From Azospirillum sp. TSH58 (lineage in GTDB: Bacteria > Pseudomonadota > Alphaproteobacteria > Azospirillales > Azospirillaceae), in the NCBI RefSeq assembly GCF_003119115.1, contig NZ_CP022363.1, positions 559,001 through 623,000 on the forward strand: a stretch of DNA of 64,000 bases, given 5' to 3'. Below, piece by piece: positions 7,689 through 16,074 of this stretch. The position numbers and the translations under genes are program-made. Below the pieces are notes generated by a model. It did no database searches, was not told the origin of the DNA, and worked only from the letters and a program-made list of their open reading frames with translations. Every line of letters begins with the position of its first letter. Position 1 is the first letter of the stretch.

Positions 7689-10495
7689 ATGCCAACCTCT
7701 GGAATTGCTGGCGCCTCTTGGTGGGCTTTCGACTTTCACACCCATACGCCGGCATCGTCGGACTACGGCAGGGGGCCAAACCAGAACACGCTGAAGCAGA
7801 TCACCCCCGAGGATTGGCTGCTCGCTTTTATGCGCAAGCGAATCGATTGCGTGGCGGTGAGCGACCACAATAGCGGAGAATGGATCGACCGTTTGAAGGC
7901 GGCGTTGGCCACCATGGCAGCATCCGCCACACCTCCGAACGGCTACAGGCCGCTCACCCTGTTCCCTGGCGTCGAGATCACCGCCAACGGCGGAATCCAT
8001 GTTCTGGCAATTTTTGATCCCTCCGCTAGTTCATTGGATATTGTTCGTTTGCTTACAAAAGTCGACTACTATGGAGACCCTGGAGACAGCGAAATTGCAG
8101 CAAACAAATCAGTCATTGATGTAATCCGTGAGATTCGCGCTGTTGGGGCTCTTCCAATACTCGCCCATGCCGATCGAGAACGGGGCGCGTTCGGGCTAAC
8201 CGGAAACACCCTAAAGCCGCTTTTGGAATGCGGTCTTCTGGCTGCGATTGAATTAACCCATTATACTGCCGCCAAGCCACAGATTTACCAGGACTTGAAC
8301 CTTGGATTGCCGGAAGTCCTTGGGTCGGACTCCCATCATCCAGATGGTGCGAACGGGCCTCAATATCCAGGCTCACACTTTACGTGGGTAAAGATGGAAA
8401 GCCCGTGCCTGGAGGGGTTGTGCTTGGCGCTGCTGGACGGTGCCCCACTTTCCATTCGGCGAAGCGACATGGACCCGAGCGAGCAGAACCGACTTCCGGC
8501 TCTGATGATCGAGTCCATCGAGGTTGCCAACGCCTTTCGGTGCGGACGTTCGCAGCCGCTTCACGCGCGGTTCAGTCCTTGGCTCAGCACACTTGTGGGC
8601 GGTCGCGGGTCAGGTAAGTCCACCATTCTGGAAATGATGCGGATAGGACTCCGTCGCGAAGACGAGGTGCCGTCATCTCTCGTGGAGGACTTTAAGAACT
8701 TCAAACGAGTTGGTAGCCGCGCGGATCGCGGTATGCTGACTAGCAGCACTGCTATAAAAATCAAGTACCGCAAGGACGGTGCCGAGTTTTGCGTGCAGTG
8801 GAGTCAGGCTGGTGATCTGCCGGCCATCACCCAGGTCCAGACCAATGGTCTGGAAGCCGAGGTGCCCGGCGATGTGCGCTCCCGATTCCCGGTCCGGCTC
8901 TTCAGCCAAAAGCAGGTGTTCACCATGGCGGAAAGCCAGGACGCCTTGCTGCGGGTGATCGACGAGGCCGACAGCGTCAAGCGGGCCGAGTGGCAGGCCC
9001 GGTGGGACCAGGAAGAGAAGCACTATCTTTCTTTGATGGCTCAGTGCCGGGAACTGGACGCGCAGGCGTCGCAACTTGATAAAGTTCGCGGCGAGTTGGA
9101 TGACGTCGTCCGGAAGTTGTCGGTATTTGAGGGTGCCCACCACGCCGAAACCCTGAAAAGTTATCAAGCGAAGCAGCGTCAAATTCGGGTACTGGACGAA
9201 TGGCGAACACGTTGGGCAAATGCCGAGGAGCACATCCTCACCGCTCAGAAGGCGATTCTTCCACCGCACGTAGACTGTGAGGCCTTTACCAACCCTAGCA
9301 GCGAAGCGGAACTAGGTGCCCTGGAGCTTCTAGATGGTGTGTATGCCGAGCTTCAGAAACTGGCTGAGACGTTGAAGGGCATGGCGGAGGTGACCGCTGG
9401 CCAGCGCGTCGATTGGGAGGCGCGCCGCGATGGGTCGGCGTGGCGTGCTGGAGTAAGGCAGTGCGAAGAAGAGTACGCGGCCCTTGTCGAGCAGCTTCGT
9501 GATGAAGGCGTGGATAACCCGGCACAACACAGTGCCTTGGTTCAACAACGCCAGGAAAAGGAGCAGCGCATCCTTGAACTGGAGAAGATCGAGCAAAGCC
9601 GCCAGGATGTTCTGAAGCAAGCCCTGGAAAGCCTGGATCGCCTCAAAGCGCTACGACGGAAAATCACGCGGAAGAGGCAGGAATTTGTCGACGGTGTTCT
9701 CGGCAGCAACTTATTCGTGAACATCAAGATTTTGCCGTACCAACCCGAGCTTTCCGTCATCGAAGCGGCATTCCGTGCCTTGATCAATCGTGCGAACGAT
9801 GATGGTTTTGCTCAAGACATCCTCGTGGAGGATGACGGAAAGCCTCAGGACGGCCTCCTGGGGAGGCTGTTGAAGGACATCACCAGTGACGCCCAATCTG
9901 CCGCTGCGGATATCGAGGCGCGCCTGGACGAGATGAGGACCAATCTAATTGCTGCCGCCCGAGGAGAGGCGACACCTGCCGGCATGAAGAAGCCGCTCAT
10001 CAACCATCTGAAAAGGCTGACACCCGAGCAGTGCGACCGGATACGCACATGGTTTCCGGAGGATGGGCTACAGGTTAGCTACAGCGCGGACGGGACCGGT
10101 CGCAATTTCCGCCCCATCGAACAGGCATCGCCGGGCCAGAAGACGGCGGCCATACTTGCCTTCATCCTGGCCTATGGCACAGAGCCATTGGTCCTCGACC
10201 AGCCTGAAGACGACTTGGACAACCGGCTGATCTACGACCTCATTTCCAGCAGATCCGACAGATCAAGGTCCGGAGGCAGGTCATCATTGTTACCCACAAT
10301 CCCAACATCGTGGTCAACGGGGACGCGGAGAAGGTTCTCGAAATGGCATTCAAACACGGGCAATGCGTGGTCGTCGAACGTGGATCGCTTCAGTCGCAAG
10401 CCGTTCGGGATGCTGTTTGCAGAGTGATGGAGGGCGGTACCGAGGCATTTGAAAAGCGGTATAAGCGGATTGCCTTGGGACGTTTTGGTAATTAA
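7689..10495 (+). pseudogene. TrlF-like PHP phosphoesterase + SMC/AAA ATPase, frameshifted near its 3' end
   Basis: An N-terminal PHP metal-dependent phosphoesterase domain has HxH (H17, H19), AVSDHN, GVEI, LAHADRERG and GSDSHH. It is fused to an SMC/RecN-like ATPase with Walker A GGRGSGKST (304-312), a long coiled-coil middle (about 425-700), signature SPGQKTAAILAF and Walker B PLVLDQPEDDLDN. Public annotation calls this architecture TrlF-family; related PHP-ATPases occur in mobile and defence contexts. After DLI (about 10244) the frame runs into non-conserved residues and stops at 10427. The -1 frame continues correctly with QQIRQIK, then VIIVTHNPNIVVNGDAE (the ATPase H-loop), to a stop at 10493-10495. 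One missing T in the T-run at 10243-10245 explains it. Repaired length is about 935 residues. GC is far below its neighbours (about 45% over 8041-8100), indicating horizontal origin. Confidence 0.8.
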
Positions 10496-10522
10496 CCATT
10501 ACGCGATCCAAGTGAAGAGGCG

Positions 10523-11227
10523 TCAGAATCCGTGGAAGCGGGTGAAGTCGGCGACCGGGGCGCGCTCGGTTTCCAAGCGGTTTTCCGGCGCGTCGGGGTC
10601 GGCGTGGCCCAGCGCCATGCCGCTCAGCAGGATGTCGGCGTCAGGGATGGCGAGATGGCGGCGGACGATGCGGTGGTACGTGATGAAGGCGGCCTGCGGG
10701 CAGGTGTCCAGCCCGAAGCCCCGCGCTGCCACCATCACATTCTCCATGAACATGCCGACGTCGAGCCAGCTTCCCTGCTCCATCCGCCGGTCCATGGTAA
10801 AGAACAGCCCGACCGGGGCGCCGAAGAAGTCGTAGTTGCGGGCGTGCTGCTCCGCCATCGCCTCGCGGTCGCCCTTGGCGATGCCGAGCAGGCCGTAGAG
10901 GTCCCAGCCGATCTTCCGGCGGCGCCCCAGATAGGGCTCGAACCACTGGGTCGGGTAGTAGGTGTATTCCGCCCCGGCCAGATCGTCCGCCGGGTCGAAA
11001 TGGGCGGCGCGCAGGTCCGCCGACAGCGCCTCGCGCGCAGCACCGGCCACCGCGTGGACTTTCCAGGGTTGGATGTTCGACCCGCTGGGCGCCCGGCTGG
11101 CGGCCTCCAGGATCTCCTCCACCACGGCGCGCGGCACCGGCTCGGCGGTGAAGGCGCGGACGCTGCGGCGGCTGCGCACGGCGTCCAGGGCCGACAGAGG
11201 GCGGGGATAGGATTCTTCGGACGCCAT
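10523..11227 (-). CDS. Nitroreductase-family FMN oxidoreductase
   Basis: 234-residue flavoprotein of the nitroreductase superfamily, which reduces nitro compounds, quinones or similar with NAD(P)H. The N-terminal FMN-contact segment RRSVRAF is followed by ASRAPSGSNIQPWKVHAV, and the second half has GLDTCPQAAFITYH and the C-terminal GMALGHADPDAPENRLETER typical of the family. The start at 11227 (MASEESYP) has a good GGAG 7 bases upstream; an in-frame start at 11257 is less well supported. It converges with the frameshifted PHP/ATPase gene. Confidence 0.9.
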   Translation of the reverse strand: MASEESYPRPLSALDAVRSRRSVRAFTAEPVPRAVVEEILEAASRAPSGSNIQPWKVHAVAGAAREALSADLRAAHFDPADDLAGAEYTYYPTQWFEPYLGRRRKIGWDLYGLLGIAKGDREAMAEQHARNYDFFGAPVGLFFTMDRRMEQGSWLDVGMFMENVMVAARGFGLDTCPQAAFITYHRIVRRHLAIPDADILLSGMALGHADPDAPENRLETERAPVADFTRFHGF

Positions 11228-11301
11228 GGGCGCGCTCCACTGCGGACGGTGTCTCACGAACCCTGTCCGGGGAACGGCGGCCCTCTCGGAAAGAAGGACG
11301 G

Positions 11302-11691
11302 TCAGGCTGGCAGCAGGCGCTGCACCGCGTCAAGGAGCTGGTCCTCCTCGAACGGCTTTTCCAGGAAGGCGGTCACGCCGGCTTCCCGCGCGCGGGCGAA
11401 GGTCGCGGGATCGCCGCGCCCCGACACCATGATGACCGGCAGGCCGTGCAGGTTCGCCCCGAAGCGCTCGATGAACTCCAGCCCGCTCATCACCGGCAGG
11501 TGCAGATCGAGGACGAGGCAGCCCGACGGCTTGCCGTTGTACTGATCCATGAAACTCTGACACGACGCGTAGTCGCGCACTTCGAAGGCACAGGCTTCGA
11601 GCAGCGCCTTCATCGAGTCCCGCACCGGCTCGTCGTCGTCGACGATGTAGACGATGCTATCGCCCGGTTCGGCCAAGACTGCCTCCAGCAT
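11302..11691 (-). CDS. Stand-alone receiver-domain response regulator
   Basis: 129 residues with only a CheY-type receiver: acidic triad DDD at 18-20, phospho-acceptor D62 in CLVLDLHLP, Ser/Thr position in IMVSGRG and Lys in FLEKPFEE. There is no output domain, so it must act through protein contacts or as a phosphate sink. It lies downstream of a FixJ/FixL-like pair on the same strand but 143 bases away. That gap holds an FNR/FixK-like box, so it may have its own oxygen-controlled promoter. Confidence 0.88.
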   Translation of the reverse strand: MLEAVLAEPGDSIVYIVDDDEPVRDSMKALLEACAFEVRDYASCQSFMDQYNGKPSGCLVLDLHLPVMSGLEFIERFGANLHGLPVIMVSGRGDPATFARAREAGVTAFLEKPFEEDQLLDAVQRLLPA

Positions 11692-11791
11692 CGGAAATCA
11701 CGCGGAATGGCGCCCGTCGTGGGGCGTTACAGGGAAGATAGAAGCCGACCGGCGGTGCCGGAATACGGAGTTCCCCTTATCGGGCGTGGTT

Positions 11792-11805
11792 TTGATGTGG
11801 ATCAG
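11792..11805. promoter_or_regulatory. FNR/FixK-like box upstream of the lone receiver gene
   Basis: TTGAT-GTGG-ATCAG matches the FNR/FixK consensus TTGAT-N4-ATCAA at nine of ten defined bases. It lies about 100 bases before the start of the receiver gene (minus strand) and 30 bases after the FixJ-like stop codon. Whether it works as an activator site depends on the unmapped transcription start. Confidence 0.5.
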
Positions 11806-11834
11806 TCGCCGCCGGTGCCGCCCGGCGGCCGGAC

Positions 11835-12527
11835 TCACTCCCCTTTGGGGGTGATCCCGGCGGCCAGGGCCATGCGGACCAGCGAGGGCAGGCTGTCGGC
11901 GCGCATCTTCTCCATCACGCGGGCGCGGTGGATCTCCACGGTGCGCGGGCTGATGGACAGCTCGAAGGCGATGACCTTGTTCGACTTGCCTTCGACCAGC
12001 CATTGCAGCACGTCGCGTTCCCGCGGCGTCAGGCTGGCCAGCCGCTCCATCACCTCCGGGGAGACGGCGGGGGCGGCCGGCGCCGGGGTCGCCGCCTGGG
12101 CGGCCTGCGGCGCCGGGGCCGGAACGGCGCGGGCCAGGGCGGTCTTCACGCTGCCGATCAGGGCCTGCTCGTCGAAGGGCTTCTCCACGAAATCGATGGC
12201 GCCGGCCTTCATCGCCCGCACCGCCAGGGGCACGTCGGCGTGGCCGGTCATGACGATCACCGGCAGGCCGCGCCCCTCCCGGACCAGACGCTCCTGAACG
12301 TCGAGCCCGCTCATCTGCGGCATCCGAACATCGACCAGCAGGCAGCCGGGCCGCGACGGTGCATCCGATTCCAGGAAGGCGAGGGGGGACTCGAAGCTCT
12401 CGACCCGGAAGCCCTCGCATTCCAGCAGGATCACGACGGAATCGCGCACCGCCTCGTCGTCGTCCAGGACGAAGACCGTCATGTCCGACGGCGGGACATC
12501 GGGCAACAAGGGGGACTCAGGGCGCAT
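11835..12527 (-). CDS. FixJ/NarL-type response regulator (LuxR HTH)
   Basis: 230-residue regulator: receiver domain (about 15-130) with DDD at 22-24, D66 in CLLVDVRMP and Lys in DFVEKPFD. An Ala/Pro-rich linker follows, then a LuxR-type helix-turn-helix (LTPRERDVLQWLVEG ... ISPRTVEIHRARVMEKM). This is the FixJ layout. The gene overlaps the end of the sensor kinase gene by 11 bases. The start at 12527 has GGAGAGG 6 bases upstream; the ATG at 12530 would sit directly on that site. It probably receives phosphate from the adjacent kinase. Targets are unknown. Confidence 0.9.
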   Translation of the reverse strand: MRPESPLLPDVPPSDMTVFVLDDDEAVRDSVVILLECEGFRVESFESPLAFLESDAPSRPGCLLVDVRMPQMSGLDVQERLVREGRGLPVIVMTGHADVPLAVRAMKAGAIDFVEKPFDEQALIGSVKTALARAVPAPAPQAAQAATPAPAAPAVSPEVMERLASLTPRERDVLQWLVEGKSNKVIAFELSISPRTVEIHRARVMEKMRADSLPSLVRMALAAGITPKGE

Positions 12528-14043
12528 CATCCTCTCCGGCAACCGGCACGGTGAAGGCAAAGGTGGCCCCTCCGTCCCCCGGTTCCAACCACAGGCGGCC
12601 GCCATGGGCCTCGATGATCGACCGGCAGATCGACAGGCCGAGCCCCATCCCCTTCTCCTTGGTCGTGACGAAGGGCTGGAAAAGCTGGGCCAGCACGGTC
12701 TCGTTGAGGCCGGGACCGGTGTCGCGGACGGTGACGCGCATCAGCGCCGCCGTCTCCGGGTCGGGGCCGGTGGCCACCGTCAATTCCCGAATCTCCGACT
12801 CGGCCATCGCCTCGATGGCGTTGCGGACGAGGTTGAGGACGACCTGCTGGATCTGGATCTTGTCGATCAGCACGGGCCGTTCGTCGCCGCTCATCTCCAG
12901 CCGGACATGGACGCCGCGTTCCTTGGCGCCGACCAGGGCGAGGGCGCTGGCCTCCTCCACGACCTTGCCGATGCTCTCCACCGTGTGCTCGGTCTGGCCC
13001 TTCTCGATGAAGTTGCGCAGGCGGCGGATGATCTGGCCGGCGCGGGCGGCCTGGGCGGTGGCCTTGTCCATCGTCTCGCGCGCCTTGTCCGCCCCGTCCG
13101 GACGGTCGAGCAGCCGCTTCACCGCCTTGGCGTAGTTGATGACGGCGGTCAGCGGCTGGTTCAGCTCGTGCGCCAGGGTCGAGGCCATCTGGCCCATGGC
13201 GCTGACCCGGCTGACGTGCAGAAGCTCGGCCTGAAGCTCCTGAAGGCGCTTCTCGGTGGCCTGCCGCTCGGTCAGGTCGCGGATGAAGCCGGTGAAGCAG
13301 CGGTGCCCGGCCAGCTGCACCTCGCCCACCGCCAGCTCCATGGGGAAGACGGAGCCGTCGCGCCGCAGGCCCGAGACCACCCGGCCGATGCCGATGATCT
13401 TGCGCTCCCCGGTGGTCAGGTAATGGTCCATGTAGCGGTCGTGCTGATCCCGGTAGGGGGAGGGCATCAGCAGGCTGACGTTCCGCCCCGTCACCTCGGC
13501 GGCGCTGTAGCCGAACAGCCGCTCCGCCGCCGGGCTGAAGGACTCGATCAGTCCGCGCTCGCTGATGACGATGATCGCCTCGGGCACGGTCTCCAGGATG
13601 GAGGTCAGGCGGGCCTCGCGCTCGCGCAGGGCGGTTTCGGCCCGCTTGCGCTCGCTGATGTCGCGGATGATGCCGATGTAGACCCCGCCGCCGCCGGCCT
13701 CCCGGCAGGCCTCGCCGACCGACAGCTCCATCGGGAAGGTGGTGCCGTCGCGGCGCAGGCCGGTGACCTCGCGCCCGATGCCGATGATCCGGCGTTCCCC
13801 GGTCCGGTGGTAGCGGTCCAGGTAGCCGTCATGCTCCTCCCGGTAAGGTGGCGGCATCAGCATCTTGACGTTGTGGCCGATCACGTCCGCCGCCGCCCAG
13901 CCGAACAGCCGCTCGCAGGCCGGGTTGAAGGTCTGGATGCGCCCTTCGGCATCGATGATGACGATCCCGTCCGGCACCGTGTCCAGCATGGCCTGAAAGC
14001 GCAGCATGAGGTCCGGATTTCCCGTCCCGATATCGTCCGCCAT
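12517..14043 (-). CDS. FixL-like PAS-PAS sensor histidine kinase
   Basis: 508 residues, no membrane segment, so cytoplasmic. Two PAS domains (about 10-125 and 135-255) are close copies of each other and of the FixL sensor domain, including IIGIGREVTGLRRDGTTFP and IIGIGRVVSGLRRDGSVFP. The HisKA motif STLAHELNQPLTAV (His near 291) and ATPase motifs NLVRNAIEAM, DTGPGL and GMGLGLSI follow. Rhizobial FixL has its heme-ligand His just before IIGIG (DPHIIGIG, from memory); here those positions read ERR and ERK, so heme and O2 sensing of the FixL kind are doubtful. ATG 14043 is preferred; a TTG at 14115 would add 24 poorly conserved residues. It is coupled to the FixJ-like gene. Confidence 0.9.
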   Translation of the reverse strand: MADDIGTGNPDLMLRFQAMLDTVPDGIVIIDAEGRIQTFNPACERLFGWAAADVIGHNVKMLMPPPYREEHDGYLDRYHRTGERRIIGIGREVTGLRRDGTTFPMELSVGEACREAGGGGVYIGIIRDISERKRAETALREREARLTSILETVPEAIIVISERGLIESFSPAAERLFGYSAAEVTGRNVSLLMPSPYRDQHDRYMDHYLTTGERKIIGIGRVVSGLRRDGSVFPMELAVGEVQLAGHRCFTGFIRDLTERQATEKRLQELQAELLHVSRVSAMGQMASTLAHELNQPLTAVINYAKAVKRLLDRPDGADKARETMDKATAQAARAGQIIRRLRNFIEKGQTEHTVESIGKVVEEASALALVGAKERGVHVRLEMSGDERPVLIDKIQIQQVVLNLVRNAIEAMAESEIRELTVATGPDPETAALMRVTVRDTGPGLNETVLAQLFQPFVTTKEKGMGLGLSICRSIIEAHGGRLWLEPGDGGATFAFTVPVAGEDDAP

Positions 14044-14172
14044 CCCCGTCCCCAACGTCCCTGGTCCCTCGAACCGTTCTTGGCTCAAGAGTAGTTGAGT
14101 TGATTTCTCGGTCAACCGGGATTGGGGGTTGCGGGCGGGAAGAGCGGTCCCCGCCCGCGTCGGGACGGCGAT

Positions 14173-15846
14173 TCACGCCGCCTGCTGGTCCTCCAGGGTG
14201 ACCGCGCGGTCGTGCTGGAGCTGGGCCGACACCTCCTCGGCCAGGCGGAAGGCCAGCGCCACGAGGTTGATGGTCGGGTGGTCGCAACCCATGCTGGGGA
14301 AGACGGAGCTGCCGCCGATGTAGAGGTTGTGCATCCCGTGCACCTTGCAGCGCGCGTCGACCACGCCCTGCTTCGGGTCGTCGTGCATGCGGGTGGTGCC
14401 CATATGGTGCCAGCACCAGGAGATGCGCTCCGCCCAGGCGCGCTCGGCGGCCTCCTGCGGGTCGGCCTCGGTCACCGTGATCAGGCCGTTGCGGGTCAGC
14501 TCCGTCCGCACCAGCTCGTTGGTGCGCAGGAAGTTGTCGCGGTCCTGCTCGGTCAGGCGCCAGACCGTGTCGGCCCGGTTGAGGCCCAGCGCGTCGCGCT
14601 CCGCCGCCAGGGTCACGCGGCTGTCGGGGTTGGGCACCGGCTCGACGATGGTTTCCAGCAGGAAGCTGCGCGTCACCCAGGCCGGATTCACCACATTGTC
14701 GAACAGCGCGTAGGCGAGGTTCGGCAGATTCAGCGCGATCTGCGGCACCGCCTCGCGCAGCAGGGCGCGCAGGTCGCCCTCGGCGTGGCCGAACTTGCGC
14801 CGGTCGGACATCAGCATGCGCAGGTCGTGCAGCGCCCGCACACCGGCGGTCGCCTCGCCGTGATACTGCGCCACCAGATAGCTGCGCGAGTTCATCAGCC
14901 CCAGCCGGCGCTGCGTCTCCACCGTCGGCGACAGGGACGCGGAAACCGGCAGATGCTTGGCGTTCAGCCGGCGGCGCGACAGGGTCAGCGTCATGTCGTA
15001 GAGGCGGCGGTGCCGCGCCTGATCGGTCAGGCGGACGGAGCCGGCCTTGATGCGCGGGTGGTCGGTGAAGTAGCGGCCGACCAGATCGTGGCCGTTGCCC
15101 AGCCCGGCGCTCTGCACCCGGTTGGACAGCAGCAGCAGGCGGGCGTTCTCGATGCCGCCGCAGCACAGGACGAACTGCCGCGCGGTGACCGTGAAGCGGG
15201 CCCCGCTGAGCGCGGCGCAGCGCACCCGCTCCACCACCGTGGCGGTGTCGTTGGTCTCGAACTCGGTGACGTTGGCGTTCAGGTAGCAGGCGATGTTCGC
15301 GGCCTGGACGATCTCGTCGACGGAGGTCACGCCGACGCGCGGCTGGTCGCTGATCTGGGCGATCCGGTTCTCCAGGGCGCCGCCCTCGACCGGCAGGAAC
15401 TCGATCCCGTCCGGCGCCAGGGTCTTTTCCCAATGGCCGTTGTCGTAGATGTGGGACGGCAGGTTCAGGTGGCTGTGGGCGCGGGCGTAGTAGGGGGCCA
15501 GCATCTCCGGCCCGAAGGGCCAGCCGCTGTTCGGCACCCAGGGCCGCGCCTCCATGTCGATCGGCTCGAAGGGCCGGCAGAAGCCGCCCCAGCAGTTGGT
15601 GCTGCCGCCGAAGTAGCGGCTGCGCGCGGTGGACAGGCGCTCGTAGGGAAGGCCGAGATTCTCCCCGGCGTAGAGCGACTGGGTGTGGCCGTCGGGGTCG
15701 AGCCCGCCGCTTTCCAGAAGGACGATCTTCCAGCGCGAACCGGCCAGCGCACGGGCTATGGCGAGCCCGGCGGCGCCGGCGCCGACGATGCAGAGGTCCG
15801 CGTCAAGGTTGGTGCCCGAGGACACCGAGCGAGCATCGAGGATCAT
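14173..15846 (-). CDS. GMC-family FAD oxidoreductase
   Basis: About 557 residues. The N-terminal dinucleotide-binding motif IVGAGAAGLAIARALAG is followed by ILLESGG-like LLESGGLDPDG and the FAD-contact segment FGGSTNCWGGFCRPF. The C-terminal GMC region has the active-site His pair region SWCWHHMGTTRMHDDPKQGVV and GGSSVFPSMGCDHPTINLVALA. Such enzymes oxidise alcohols or sugars; no substrate can be assigned, and no signal peptide is seen. ATG 15846 is chosen over an in-frame GTG at 15879 because the FAD motif then starts near residue 17. It is transcribed alone; 229 bases separate it from the efflux operon. Confidence 0.88.
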   Translation of the reverse strand: MILDARSVSSGTNLDADLCIVGAGAAGLAIARALAGSRWKIVLLESGGLDPDGHTQSLYAGENLGLPYERLSTARSRYFGGSTNCWGGFCRPFEPIDMEARPWVPNSGWPFGPEMLAPYYARAHSHLNLPSHIYDNGHWEKTLAPDGIEFLPVEGGALENRIAQISDQPRVGVTSVDEIVQAANIACYLNANVTEFETNDTATVVERVRCAALSGARFTVTARQFVLCCGGIENARLLLLSNRVQSAGLGNGHDLVGRYFTDHPRIKAGSVRLTDQARHRRLYDMTLTLSRRRLNAKHLPVSASLSPTVETQRRLGLMNSRSYLVAQYHGEATAGVRALHDLRMLMSDRRKFGHAEGDLRALLREAVPQIALNLPNLAYALFDNVVNPAWVTRSFLLETIVEPVPNPDSRVTLAAERDALGLNRADTVWRLTEQDRDNFLRTNELVRTELTRNGLITVTEADPQEAAERAWAERISWCWHHMGTTRMHDDPKQGVVDARCKVHGMHNLYIGGSSVFPSMGCDHPTINLVALAFRLAEEVSAQLQHDRAVTLEDQQAA

Positions 15847-16074
15847 GCTGCGCCTGCTTTTCTTTGAGGTTGAACGCACGGGACTCAGATAAATCCCAAG
15901 TTCCCGGTGCCGTTACTGAAATTGCGGGCTAGCCCGTCCAGCGGATTACCTCCGGCACCGTCCCCACCGCCAGCAAACGCGCGGATTTTACCCGTTTTTT
16001 CAAAGGGCTGGACGCCGACTTCCCGCACCACTTCCGATGCGGAGTCCGAAGGGGTAGTCCAGCCTTGACCCGGA

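Noticed and set aside
10239..10260. Programmed -1 frameshift in the PHP/ATPase gene
   Set aside because: No X-XXY-YYZ slippery site or downstream pseudoknot is evident; a lost T in a T-run is simpler.
16006..16066. Terminator formed by GGCTGGAC/GTCCAGCC after the outer-membrane factor gene
   Set aside because: The loop is over 40 bases and no U-tract follows on the relevant strand.
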